NCBI RefSeq assembly: GCF_902804475.1
Contig: NZ_CADCSU010000124.1
Coordinates: 1 to 50,449, forward strand
Source of the DNA: Flavobacterium bizetiae
GTDB taxonomy: Bacteria; Bacteroidota; Bacteroidia; Flavobacteriales; Flavobacteriaceae
Direction: 5' to 3'
DNA: 50,449 nt
Numbering within the stretch: position 1 is the first letter of the stretch; each line of letters starts with the position of its first letter. Below are positions 34,210-42,742 of the stretch, piece by piece. Both the position numbers and the translations under genes were made by a program. A model generated the notes under the pieces. That model was not told the DNA's origin. It did not search any database and saw only the letters and a list, made by a program, of their open reading frames with translations.

Positions 34210-35619
34210 ATGAAGCATTTTCTTTATCTAATATTCTGTTTAATGAACCTGATTTCCCTGCAGGCACAAAATACGATTGCCTATCAAAAAGTTGAAGCCA
34301 GACAAAATGCCTTAGACCCAAAATGGGTTTCGTATGAAGCCAAAACGATTGATAAACTTCCCGGTTTTAAAATTAAAAAACAAGAACCTATTTCTGTTTA
34401 CGGCGGATCAAAAGTTTGGCAGAAAGAAGCGACAGGATTTTTTAGAACCCAAAAAATAGACAACAGATGGTGGATTATTGATCCCGAAGGTTATCCGTTT
34501 ATTTACAAAGGAGTTGCCGTTTTTAATGCGGGTCGGTCTGTAAATCAGCAAAAAGCATTTGATAAAAAATTTGGAAGTCCTGAAAATTGGCTGAAACAGG
34601 AATCAAAATTACTTCGTGATAACGGATTTAATGGAGTAGGCGCATGGTCGAATACAGACTTGGTAAGAAAAGGAGAAAATCCGCTGGTTTATACTGTAAT
34701 TATTTCGCCAATGGGTATGTATCATTCCGATCACATTAAAAAATTCGGCGGAAAATATAAAGAAGCCAGCTGGCAGAATTACCGTTTTGATTTGGTTATG
34801 GTTTTTGATAAAGAGTTTGATGTCTATATCGAAAAAGCGTTTAAAGACCTTTCTCAATATAAAAATGATAAGTATTTGATGGGTTATTTTACAGATAATG
34901 AACTTCCGTGGTATAACGACGCATTAGATAAACATTTAACTTTATTGGCCAAAGATGAACAGGGGTATATTGCCGCAAAAGAATGGTTCGATCAAAGAAA
35001 AGGTTTTAGCGCTTCGGCCTCAGATATTACTCAGGAAGACCGCATGGCGTTTACCGCTTTTTACTTTGAAACCTATATGAAAAAGGTAACAGAAGCGCTT
35101 CGAAAAGCAGATCCGAACCATCTTTATTTAGGGTGCCGATTTAATCAGGATAAAGAGCAGGAATTAACGAATCCGGAGATTTTTAAAGTGGCTGGAAAGT
35201 ACATGGATATCATTTCGATTAACCATTACAGAAAATGGGAACCGAGCCAGGATTTAATGAACAAATGGGGAGAATGGTCCGGAAAACCGTTTTTAATTAC
35301 AGAATGGTACACCAAAGGAGAAGATTCCGGATTGCCCAATAATACAGGCGCAGGATGGCTGGTTCGAACTCAAAAAGAAAGAGGACTTTTTTACCAGAAT
35401 TTCACATTAGAATTGCTTAAAAATAAAAATTCGGTTGGCTGGCATTGGTTCAAATACATGGACAACGATCCGGAAGATTTAAGCACCGATTATTCTAACA
35501 GAGATTCGAATAAAGGAATTGTAAACAGCGCATTTGAGCCCTACAAACCTTTATTAAAAGAGATGAAAATAATCAATGATAATGCGTTTGAATTGACAAA
35601 GTATTTTGATAAACAATAA
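34210..35619 (+). CDS. agarase-like clan GH-A glycoside hydrolase
   Basis: This 469-aa enzyme has a signal peptide (ending SLQAQ) and no lipobox, so it is probably periplasmic. It opens with FFRTQKIDNRWWIIDPEGYPF, a phrase common in proteins annotated as agarase-like. A TIM barrel is suggested by GYFTDNELPW, with Glu231 as likely acid/base, IISINHYRKWEP, and FLITEWYTKG, with Glu365 as likely nucleophile. The family is close to GH50/GH86-type enzymes in pattern, but I cannot fix the number. The substrate is unknown. With the GH10 and GH2 neighbours it probably acts on oligosaccharides released at the surface. A short hairpin-rich gap precedes it (34084-34209). Confidence 0.78.
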   Translation: MKHFLYLIFCLMNLISLQAQNTIAYQKVEARQNALDPKWVSYEAKTIDKLPGFKIKKQEPISVYGGSKVWQKEATGFFRTQKIDNRWWIIDPEGYPFIYKGVAVFNAGRSVNQQKAFDKKFGSPENWLKQESKLLRDNGFNGVGAWSNTDLVRKGENPLVYTVIISPMGMYHSDHIKKFGGKYKEASWQNYRFDLVMVFDKEFDVYIEKAFKDLSQYKNDKYLMGYFTDNELPWYNDALDKHLTLLAKDEQGYIAAKEWFDQRKGFSASASDITQEDRMAFTAFYFETYMKKVTEALRKADPNHLYLGCRFNQDKEQELTNPEIFKVAGKYMDIISINHYRKWEPSQDLMNKWGEWSGKPFLITEWYTKGEDSGLPNNTGAGWLVRTQKERGLFYQNFTLELLKNKNSVGWHWFKYMDNDPEDLSTDYSNRDSNKGIVNSAFEPYKPLLKEMKIINDNAFELTKYFDKQ

Positions 35620-35677
35620 ATTTTATTTTTTTAATTGAAGTAATCATAATCAATGCAATCGCATAGTATTACTCGTG

Positions 35678-35809
35678 ATATTGTCATTTCGACGGAGGAG
35701 AAATCTTCGCAAGAAATTAACACAGAGTGTATAGTTTGTCGAGCTACTAACGGAGATTTGCTTCGCCTGTTCGCTATCGCTCGAGTCTCGTTCCTCGGAA
35801 TGACAATAT
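35678..35809. mobile_element. MITE-like repeat with terminal inverted repeats
   Basis: The ends are ATATTGTCATTTCGACGGAG at the left and, read from the right, ATATTGTCATTCCGAGGAAC, so about 13-15 bp pair as terminal inverted repeats around a core of roughly 100 bp. The core carries AGAAATCTTCGCAAGAAATT and GGAGATTTGC, wording that I recognise as a frequent intergenic element in flavobacterial genomes. It is too short to code a transposase. An open frame across it (35653-35841) is chance. Confidence 0.65.
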
Positions 35810-35871
35810 TGTGGTTAAATCTTGTCGAAATGATGTATTAAACGGAAACATTCTAATGAAAATGATTATCC

Positions 35872-35946
35872 TAGCCCCGATAGAAGTGGAAATCCTTTTG
35901 TGTAATGAAATGGAGCAAAAGATTGCAACGAATAGCGGGATTAGCT
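35872..35946. repeat. dispersed intergenic repeat, copy 1
   Basis: This copy reads TAGCCCCGATAGAAGTGGAA at one end and, at the other, AAAAGATTGCAACGAATAGC followed by GGGATTAGCT. A second copy with the same ends is at 44307-44386. The ends can pair in part (CCCGATA with TAGCGGG, CTTTT with AAAAG), so the element folds into a hairpin. With the MITE-like element it fills the 416-bp gap before the GH2 gene. Confidence 0.75.
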
Positions 35947-36035
35947 CCTAAAAAAGATTCATAATATCATAGAAATCAGAATGACAAAAGTGCGAATAAG
36001 GATAAGAATTTATAATTAAAAATAAAAAAACAATT

Positions 36036-37844
36036 TTGACTATGAGAAAAATAATAATGCTGTGTTTTACTTTTCTGATTTTTGGAAAAATGATGGCGCA
36101 GGAAATTCCGTTACTATCCAATATTTCAGCTCGAAATAACATCACCTTAAACGGAAAATGGAGTTATATTGTAGATCCGCTCGAAAACGGATATTACGAT
36201 TATCGCTTAATGCCTTTTAAGAACAACGGATTTTTCGAAAATAAAAAATTCAACACCACAGATTTAACCGAATATAATTTTGCAACATCGGCCACGATGG
36301 ATATTCCATCTGATTGGAATTCAAAAGACGAAAGATTGTTTTTTTATGAAGGAACAGTTTGGTTTGAGAAAGACTTCAACTATAAAAAGAGTTCTCAAAC
36401 CAAAGGTATTCTTCATTTTGGAGCAGTCAATTACGATGCAAAAGTATATGTAAACGGAAAATTAGCAGGAACTCATGTTGGCGGTTATACACCTTTTAAT
36501 TTTGACGTAACTGATCTGCTCGTTGACGGAAATAATTTTGTAGTGGTAAAAGTCGACAACAAACGTCATAAAGACAATGTTCCAACCGTAAATATGGATT
36601 GGTGGAATTACGGCGGAATTACAAGAGACGTTACTTTGGCGCAGGTTCCCAATACTTATATAGAAGATTATCTGGTTCAATTAGATAAAAAAGACCGAAC
36701 AAAAATTTCAGGCTGGGTAAAACTGAACAACGAAACAGTAAATCAGTCGGTTTCGATTACAATTCCAGAACTAAAAATCAAAAAAAGCATCACAACAGAT
36801 GCAAAGGGAGTGGCCTATTTTGAAATTAAAACCAATCCCGTTTTATGGACACCGGAAAAACCAAAATTATACGACGTTACTATTGACAAAGCCGATGAAA
36901 GTATTGCAGATAAAATTGGCTTTAGAACGATAGAAACCAAAGGAAAAGAAATTCTGCTAAACGGAAAAAAAGTCTTTTTACGCGGGATCAGCATTCACGA
37001 AGAAGCGCCGTTTAGATCGGGAAGAGGCTGGTCTACAGAAGATGCCGTTACGTTGTTGACCTGGGCAAAAGAATTAGGCTGTAATTATGTTCGTCTGGCA
37101 CATTATCCGCATAATGAAAACATGGTAAAAGAAGCCGAAAAAATGGGATTAATGATTTGGTCTGAAGTTCCGGTGTATTGGACTATTTCATGGACAAATC
37201 CGGATACGTACGCCAATGCCGAACGTCAGCTGCACGATATGATTTACAGAGATAAAAACCGTTGCGGCATCGTAATTTGGTCTATAGCAAACGAAACACC
37301 ACATGGTGACGATAGAGATATCTTTTTGAGTAAACTGGCTAAATATGCCCGTACGCAGGACAATTCCCGTTTAATAAGTATGGCTATGGAAGTGACCAAG
37401 AGTCCAAACAATGTAAACACACTTCATGACAATATGAACGAATATGTAGATATTGTGAGTTTTAACCAATATTTGGGCTGGTACAGAGGAACAAACGAAT
37501 CCTGTAAAGACATGCAATGGATAATTCCGTATAACAAACCCGTTATCATAAGCGAATTTGGAGGCGAAGCACTGCAAGGTTTACACGGAGACAAAACACA
37601 ACGCTGGAACGAAGAATATCAGGAAGAATTGTACGTTCAAAACACTCAAATGTTCAATCGAATAGAAGGTTTAGCCGGAGTTTCTCCATGGATTTTAGTC
37701 GATTTTAGATCGCCACGCAGACAATTGCCTAACATTCAGGATTTCTTTAATCGCAAAGGTTTAATTTCAGATCAGGGAATTAAAAAGAAAGCTTTTTATG
37801 TAATGAAAGACTGGTACGCGCAAAAAGAAAAGGAATATAAATAA
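36036..37844 (+). CDS. GH2 family glycoside hydrolase (beta-glucuronidase / galactosidase-like)
   Basis: This 602-aa enzyme has a signal peptide (1-22, ending MMAQ), an N-terminal sugar-binding jelly roll (LNGKWSYIVDPLENG...GILHFGAVNYDAKVYVNGKL; residues 30-215), an immunoglobulin-like domain (to about 300), and a TIM barrel. The acid/base Glu420 lies in WSIANETP and the nucleophile Glu507 in IISEFGGEA. The barrel start, GKKVFLRGISIHEEAP, is typical of GH2. It is shorter than LacZ-type enzymes and nearest to the glucuronidase-like size class, but the sugar cannot be read from the sequence. It closes the PUL and is followed by a terminator. Confidence 0.92.
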   Translation: MTMRKIIMLCFTFLIFGKMMAQEIPLLSNISARNNITLNGKWSYIVDPLENGYYDYRLMPFKNNGFFENKKFNTTDLTEYNFATSATMDIPSDWNSKDERLFFYEGTVWFEKDFNYKKSSQTKGILHFGAVNYDAKVYVNGKLAGTHVGGYTPFNFDVTDLLVDGNNFVVVKVDNKRHKDNVPTVNMDWWNYGGITRDVTLAQVPNTYIEDYLVQLDKKDRTKISGWVKLNNETVNQSVSITIPELKIKKSITTDAKGVAYFEIKTNPVLWTPEKPKLYDVTIDKADESIADKIGFRTIETKGKEILLNGKKVFLRGISIHEEAPFRSGRGWSTEDAVTLLTWAKELGCNYVRLAHYPHNENMVKEAEKMGLMIWSEVPVYWTISWTNPDTYANAERQLHDMIYRDKNRCGIVIWSIANETPHGDDRDIFLSKLAKYARTQDNSRLISMAMEVTKSPNNVNTLHDNMNEYVDIVSFNQYLGWYRGTNESCKDMQWIIPYNKPVIISEFGGEALQGLHGDKTQRWNEEYQEELYVQNTQMFNRIEGLAGVSPWILVDFRSPRRQLPNIQDFFNRKGLISDQGIKKKAFYVMKDWYAQKEKEYK

Positions 37845-37869
37845 AGTTGGAATAAATTAGTTAGAAAAA

Positions 37870-37905
37870 ATGCGGTTGTCTTTTCAGGCAGCCGCTTTTT
37901 TTTAA
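37870..37905 (+). terminator. terminator at the end of the PUL
   Basis: TGCGGTTGTC and GGCAGCCGC form a stem with two wobble pairs around TTTTCA, followed by a run of eight T. It lies between the convergent GH2 and monooxygenase genes. Confidence 0.8.
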
Positions 37906-37942
37906 ATATATAAATAAGATTTTTATGTAATAGAAAGTAAGC

Positions 37943-39382
37943 TTATTTTTTCTTTAAGCATCTTCCTCTTGGTTCATCACCTTCGCGAAGTACAATTTCA
38001 GAATGAAGAAACTGTGCGGCTTCGGCAGAATCTTTTACTTTGATGGCGCTTCGTTCTAACATTTCCGTTTCAAATTCATTTAAGACACTTGCTCTTATTC
38101 CTGTTTTTCTCCATTGCGACATCGGTCTGCATCCTTTAGAAATTCCACGAGCCAATGCAAGTGCGTCCAGTAATGCCTGATTCGCACCTTGTCCCTTAAA
38201 CGGACTCATTGGGTGAGCAGCATCTCCAATCAAAGTTACTTTTCCGGCTTTCGCCAATAGTGTAGCATCAAGTAATTCCCGGTCGTATACCGGATATCCT
38301 GAAACCTGAGCTTGTTGGGTTGCTGTTATGATCTGCGGAATAGGATCGTGCCATTGTGTTCTGCGAAATGCTTCTTCTTTAAGTGCTTGAGGTCCTTGAG
38401 CGCTTAGTGTTTTAGCTTCTTCTTCAGACATTGGAAAACTTAGTTGCCACATCACAGAATCTGATGTATAAGGCATTATGTAAATGCGTTCATTGCCATT
38501 AGCGGTCTGAAACACCGTTGCAGAATCTAATAAATCACTATCAATTGCTGCAATAGCTTCTAAAGGACAAATACCCAGAATTACTATACATTCCAGATAA
38601 CGCAAAGGAGTAATGTCTTCACCAATTAGCAATCGTCTTACGGAACTGCGAATACCATCGGCTCCTACTAATAGGTCGGCTTTTAGGTTTGTTATTTCGC
38701 CATTTACCTGAAATTTTAAATCAACACCTTCGTTATCATTTTCTTTAAAATCAACCAATTGATGATCCCATTGTACAAAATCATAACCTCCTAGTTGTTC
38801 CAGTAATGCTAAACGCAAAGATTGCCGTGCGATATGAATGTTAGTACGTTTATTTGCTGTTTTAGTATCAAATTGCAGCCATTTTCTAATTCCCCATTCT
38901 CCAATAACTTTTCCTTCTGTAGTATGCACCAAATGTCTGGTTGAAACAACGCCATCTTTCAATGAAAAAATGCCCAATCCTTCGATGGCTTTGCTGGCTT
39001 GTTGCAAGGTGAGTCCGTAACCCTGAGATCGGGCTTCGAAGTTATGATCACGTTCAAAAAGAGTAAAAGGAATTCCGCGATGTAGGCAGGCCACTGCGAG
39101 AGCTACACCACCAATACCGCCGCCAATAATAGCAACATGAGGAAAGTTTTCTTTATCAGCCAGAGGAGCGCTCATAGACGGAATCAATCCTGAGCCGTTG
39201 CAGTTTGCACATACATATAAATTGCCCTTGGGATAAACCGGAGCTGTTCCTTCGTTGGTTTTTTCAAATTGATCAAGAGCAATCTGGTAGAGCAGTCGTG
39301 CTTTCTTGCTAATTCTTCGGCTTTTTTTGCCGCGTCCCTGGCATTCCGGACAAGTAGTCCAGCTCGTTTGTTGATTTTCCAC
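37943..39382 (-). CDS. FAD-dependent monooxygenase with N-terminal zinc-knuckle pair
   Basis: This 479-aa protein joins two parts. Residues 1-70 carry two DnaJ-like half-motifs, CPECQGRG (Cys11, Cys14) and CANCNGSG (Cys58, Cys61), which together could bind one zinc ion. Residues 80-465 form an aromatic-ring hydroxylase of the PHBH class: GGGIGG at 87-92 for FAD, a DG motif in LLVGADGIRSSVRR, and GDAAHPMSPFKGQGANQALL. Such enzymes hydroxylate small aromatic or other substrates using NAD(P)H and oxygen, and some inactivate antibiotics (TetX-like). No substrate is apparent from the neighbours. There is no signal peptide, so it is cytosolic. The zinc part may bind a partner or RNA, but nothing here shows which. 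Confidence 0.85.
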   Translation of the reverse strand: MENQQTSWTTCPECQGRGKKSRRISKKARLLYQIALDQFEKTNEGTAPVYPKGNLYVCANCNGSGLIPSMSAPLADKENFPHVAIIGGGIGGVALAVACLHRGIPFTLFERDHNFEARSQGYGLTLQQASKAIEGLGIFSLKDGVVSTRHLVHTTEGKVIGEWGIRKWLQFDTKTANKRTNIHIARQSLRLALLEQLGGYDFVQWDHQLVDFKENDNEGVDLKFQVNGEITNLKADLLVGADGIRSSVRRLLIGEDITPLRYLECIVILGICPLEAIAAIDSDLLDSATVFQTANGNERIYIMPYTSDSVMWQLSFPMSEEEAKTLSAQGPQALKEEAFRRTQWHDPIPQIITATQQAQVSGYPVYDRELLDATLLAKAGKVTLIGDAAHPMSPFKGQGANQALLDALALARGISKGCRPMSQWRKTGIRASVLNEFETEMLERSAIKVKDSAEAAQFLHSEIVLREGDEPRGRCLKKK

Positions 39383-39464
39383 TTTTATGCTCTTTATTTA
39401 ACTTGATCCTGATACTAATGTAATGATCATTTTTTCATTACGCTGATATGCTGAGTTTTAATAT

Positions 39465-39502
39465 AAAAAAAACCTGTAAACAAAGAGTTTACAGGTTTTT
39501 TT
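39465..39502 (-). terminator. terminator following tmRNA
   Basis: AAAACCTGTAAAC and GTTTACAGGTTTT form a perfect 13-bp stem with a 5-nt loop and T/A runs on both sides, directly past the tmRNA 3' end. Confidence 0.92.
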
Positions 39503-39503
39503 G

Positions 39504-39897
39504 TGGAGTCGCCGGGAATCGAACCCGGGTCCAAACAAGCAACTAAAGAGCTTTCTACACGTTTATTTCCTGATTGGATTTTCGATGTTAAGCTAGGTCA
39601 GGAACAACCACTCAACACTTATCTTCTTAATTTCGATATCCACCCGAAGCTCATGGAAATCTAGGTTTATTTTTACGGTTCCCCTGTACTGACCGCCACA
39701 AACCAAGGCTTTCAAGGAGAATCCAGCTTCTCTATCTGATAGAGACGTGGCTTAATCTTACTATAATTCGGATTATGCAGCTAAAGCGTAGTTATTTTCG
39801 CCGTGTAAAATTGTAAGATCTTATATTTACGAGCAAGGTCTCAATGCTCGACGTGCTTACTTTTCAATTCGACTTGCTGTCAAAACCAGTCGACCCC
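39504..39897 (-). ncRNA. ssrA: transfer-messenger RNA (ssrA)
   Basis: On the minus strand the RNA starts GGGGTCGACTGGTTTTGACA (39897) and ends in the T-arm GGGTTCGATTCCCGGCGACT (to about 39508), with an acceptor stem pairing GGGGTCG and CGACTCC. The open frame at 39802-39773 reads GENNYALAA and a stop, the proteolysis tag of this group. The 3' CCA is not encoded, since the gene continues ACA. tmRNA rescues ribosomes stalled on broken mRNAs and marks the product for degradation. The 3' end is set from the acceptor stem. Confidence 0.97.
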
Positions 39898-39910
39898 AAA
39901 AATGAGTTTG

Positions 39911-39918
39911 CAAATTTA
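39911..39918 (-). promoter_or_regulatory. possible -7 element of the tmRNA promoter
   Basis: TAAATTTG on the minus strand fits TAnnTTTG and lies about 13 nt before the mature 5' end, which would leave a short precursor leader for RNase P. No clear -33 element is visible. Confidence 0.4.
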
Positions 39919-39964
39919 TACTATTTGAAGTTAGTTTTGTAATAAATTTTTCAGAAAAATAATA

Positions 39965-41170
39965 TTATTCTTCATCTTTGAAATTAAACGGATAATCACC
40001 AAAAATAGGAGCCAGTTTACGAACTGCATAAGTGTTTCTTGTCATTTTATTCGACAAAGCAATTATCGTAACATGCTCTTTCATTAACGGAATATACGAT
40101 GAGGTATTACCATGCCACCAACCATTATGGAAATAATAATTTTGTCCGGTTTCCCAATTGATCATTCTAATTCCCAAACCGTAATTTTTTGTTCCTTTTC
40201 TTTCATTACTATAACCTGTATAAACTTGTTTTAAAAGTTCAGGTTTTAAAAATCCGGGAGCATTTCTGGCGCGGTCAAATTTTAAAAGATCTCTTGCAGT
40301 CGAAAATACGTTTTTATCTCCGTATACATTATCAAGATAATCAAAACCTATTTCTACACCGTTACCTTTATAAGAAGGAACAATCTTTTTTCGGTCTTTA
40401 TCATCATCAAAAACATACGTATGCGTCATGCCCAAAGGTTTAAAAATCATTTGAGACATGGCTTCTTTATAGGATAGACCTGTGATTTTTTCGATAATTA
40501 GCGCAAGCATGGCGTAATTGGTATTGCAATAACTAAAACGTGTTCCTGTTTTAGATTCTAAAGCAATATCTTTTGTCGCTAAAATGTTTAAGATGTCTTT
40601 GTTTGTAAGCTGATTATGTCTGTCCCAAACCGATTTATCTCTGTCTGTAAAATAAGCGTAATTACGCATTCCGCTGCGATGGCTTAAAAGCATTCTGATC
40701 GTACAATCCTGGTACGGAAATGTTTTCAGAATTGTGTTTACTTTTTGGTCTAAATCAATTTTTCCTGCATTTACCAATTTTAAAACCGCAGTTGCTGTCA
40801 AAACTTTACTTACTGAAGCAATTTGTACCGGAGTTTCGGCTGTAATTTTAGTTCCTTCGTTTTTATTGGCGAAACCATTATATCTTTCAAAAATTATCTG
40901 ACCATTTTTTGCCACTAAAAAACTTCCGTTCATGGTATTGTTAGGCCAATTTTTATTGTAAAAGTGATTGATTCGTCCGGCAACTGAATTTATATAAGCT
41001 TGTGAAATTTTAGTTTCATGAGCTAACGGTTTCATTTTAGGTAAAGTATCTTCGACTTCTGTGGCAGTATCTGTTTGTGTTGTTTTGTCTTTACCACAAG
41101 AACTTAAAACTAGTATTGAGAAAAGTATTTGTGGTATATTTGTTTTTTTAAGGAGGCTCATTTTCATCAT
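39965..41170 (-). CDS. serine beta-lactamase-like hydrolase lipoprotein (class C / PBP4*-like)
   Basis: This 401-aa protein has a lipoprotein signal peptide with lipobox VLSSC (Cys25). The beta-lactamase fold shows the SxxK motif at Ser119-Lys122 in IASVSKVL, the YxN motif at Tyr214-Asn216 in SYCNTNY, and a late HNGWWHG that stands in for the KTG/HxG box. Proteins of this family are peptidases, esterases or beta-lactamases, and the sequence does not say which. Asp residues after the cysteine are few (GKDKT), so surface export is not suggested. The start could also be the second Met at residue 3. Confidence 0.85.
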   Translation of the reverse strand: MMKMSLLKKTNIPQILFSILVLSSCGKDKTTQTDTATEVEDTLPKMKPLAHETKISQAYINSVAGRINHFYNKNWPNNTMNGSFLVAKNGQIIFERYNGFANKNEGTKITAETPVQIASVSKVLTATAVLKLVNAGKIDLDQKVNTILKTFPYQDCTIRMLLSHRSGMRNYAYFTDRDKSVWDRHNQLTNKDILNILATKDIALESKTGTRFSYCNTNYAMLALIIEKITGLSYKEAMSQMIFKPLGMTHTYVFDDDKDRKKIVPSYKGNGVEIGFDYLDNVYGDKNVFSTARDLLKFDRARNAPGFLKPELLKQVYTGYSNERKGTKNYGLGIRMINWETGQNYYFHNGWWHGNTSSYIPLMKEHVTIIALSNKMTRNTYAVRKLAPIFGDYPFNFKDEE

Positions 41171-41348
41171 TCTTTAAAAACAAATATATAGAATTCAATA
41201 TTTAAGTTTCGTCATTTTTTGTTTACCTGAAAGTTGATTTTAACAAAATATTAAGACTTTATTTAATTAGTTGATTGTTTGTCAGCTTTTAACGGTTTTA
41301 AAACATTCTAAATTGTATTTTAACAACAAAACTTTAACTAAATTTGTT

Positions 41349-41356
41349 ATATTTGA
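41349..41356 (+). promoter_or_regulatory. possible -7 element for the dehydrogenase gene
   Basis: TATATTTG fits TAnnTTTG and lies about 50 nt before the start codon at 41408. A -33 element is not obvious. Confidence 0.4.
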
Positions 41357-41407
41357 AACAAATTGAAGTGAAAAAGTTATATTAATAATTATTTTAATCG
41401 GATATAA

Positions 41408-42610
41408 ATGAAATTTGGAATTATAAAAGAAAGAAAGAATCCACCGGACAGACGTGTTGTATTTTCGCCTAATGAACTTGCAAAACTAAAACAAACCTAT
41501 CACGACGCTATTGTTGAGGTAGAGAGTTCTGATATCAGGATTTTTTCTGACGTTCAATATAAAAGTATGGGAATCACAGTTACAGAGGATATTTCCGGAT
41601 GTGATGTTTTATTTGGAGTAAAAGAGGTTCCTGTCGATAATTTGATTCCGGATAAAGCCTATTTCTTTTTTTCTCATACTATTAAGAAACAGCCTTACAA
41701 TCAGAAACTACTAAAAGCGATTTTAGAAAAAAATATCGATTTATATGATCACGAAACCATTGTCGATGATCAAAATCGTCGTTTAATTGGTTTTGGAAAA
41801 TACGCCGGAATGGTGGGGGTTTATAATGGAATTCGTGCTTTTGGGATAAAATTTGAATTATTCAAATTGCCAAAAGCAGAAACTCTTGCAGGCAAAGATG
41901 CTTTAATCGCACATTTAAAACGTCTTAATTTACCAGCATTAAAATTTGTGGTTACCGGAACCGGAAAAGTAGGCAGCGGTGCTAAAGAAATTCTTGATGC
42001 TATTAAGGTAAAAGAAATTACGGTCGAAAATTATTTGACTAAAAACTATGCGCAGCCTGTATATGTTCAGTTAGATGTTTTAGAATATAATAAACGTATT
42101 GATGGAGAAGTGATCGATTTTAGAGATTTTATCGAACATCCTGACCAATATGTTTCAGATTTTGAAAAGTTTACTAAAGTTTCGGATATTTATTTTGCCG
42201 GACATTTTTATGCTACTGGCGCTCCGATGATTTTAACCAAAGAAATGCTGAATGCAAGTGATTGTAAATTAAAAGTAGTAGCCGATATTTCGTGTGACGT
42301 AAATGGACCAATAGCTTGTACTGTGCGTTCTTCGACGATTGAAGAGCCTATTTATGGTTATTTCCCTTTAGAAGACAGAGAAGTTGAGGTGTTTCATCCT
42401 GCAGCTGTTGTGGTAATGGCGGTAGATAATTTGCCTTGCGAAATTCCTAAAGATGCCAGCGAAGGTTTTGGAGAACAATTTATGGAACACGTAATTCCTG
42501 CTTTCTTCAATGGAGATAAAGACGGAATCCTGCAAAGAGCAAAAATAACCGAAAAAGGAAAGTTGACGGAGAGATTTAGTTATTTACAAGATTATGTAGA
42601 CGGTAAATAA
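41408..42610 (+). CDS. alanine dehydrogenase / saccharopine dehydrogenase-like NAD(P) oxidoreductase
   Basis: This 400-aa protein has the AlaDh/PNT N-terminal pattern (FGIIKERKNPPDRRVVFSP at residues 3-21) and a Rossmann segment FVVTGTGKVGSGAKEILD near residue 180. The arrangement is that of the lysine-forming saccharopine dehydrogenase / alanine dehydrogenase superfamily. It probably interconverts an amino acid and a keto acid using NAD(P). No neighbour clarifies the substrate. It is a single-gene unit that ends in a hairpin shared with the convergent fumC. Confidence 0.8.
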   Translation: MKFGIIKERKNPPDRRVVFSPNELAKLKQTYHDAIVEVESSDIRIFSDVQYKSMGITVTEDISGCDVLFGVKEVPVDNLIPDKAYFFFSHTIKKQPYNQKLLKAILEKNIDLYDHETIVDDQNRRLIGFGKYAGMVGVYNGIRAFGIKFELFKLPKAETLAGKDALIAHLKRLNLPALKFVVTGTGKVGSGAKEILDAIKVKEITVENYLTKNYAQPVYVQLDVLEYNKRIDGEVIDFRDFIEHPDQYVSDFEKFTKVSDIYFAGHFYATGAPMILTKEMLNASDCKLKVVADISCDVNGPIACTVRSSTIEEPIYGYFPLEDREVEVFHPAAVVVMAVDNLPCEIPKDASEGFGEQFMEHVIPAFFNGDKDGILQRAKITEKGKLTERFSYLQDYVDGK

Positions 42611-42742
42611 TTATGAATTGTGAGTTATGAGTTATGAATTGTAATTTTTAGAAATAATAGAAAAGGCAGAAGATTTTTTTAATCTTCTGCCTTTTGTTTT
42701 CAATCATAATTTATAACTCATAATTCATAATTCATAACTTTT
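42603..42742. terminator. bidirectional terminator inside a nested inverted repeat
   Basis: AAAAGGCAGAAGATT (42661-42675) and AATCTTCTGCCTTTT (42681-42695) form a perfect 15-bp stem. An outer pair of repeats built on TTATGAATT and AATTCATAA flanks it on both sides, giving a very long stem between two convergent genes. Confidence 0.9.

Noticed and set aside
35653..35841. 62-aa open frame on the plus strand
   Set aside because: It lies across the MITE-like repeat and has no protein features of its own.
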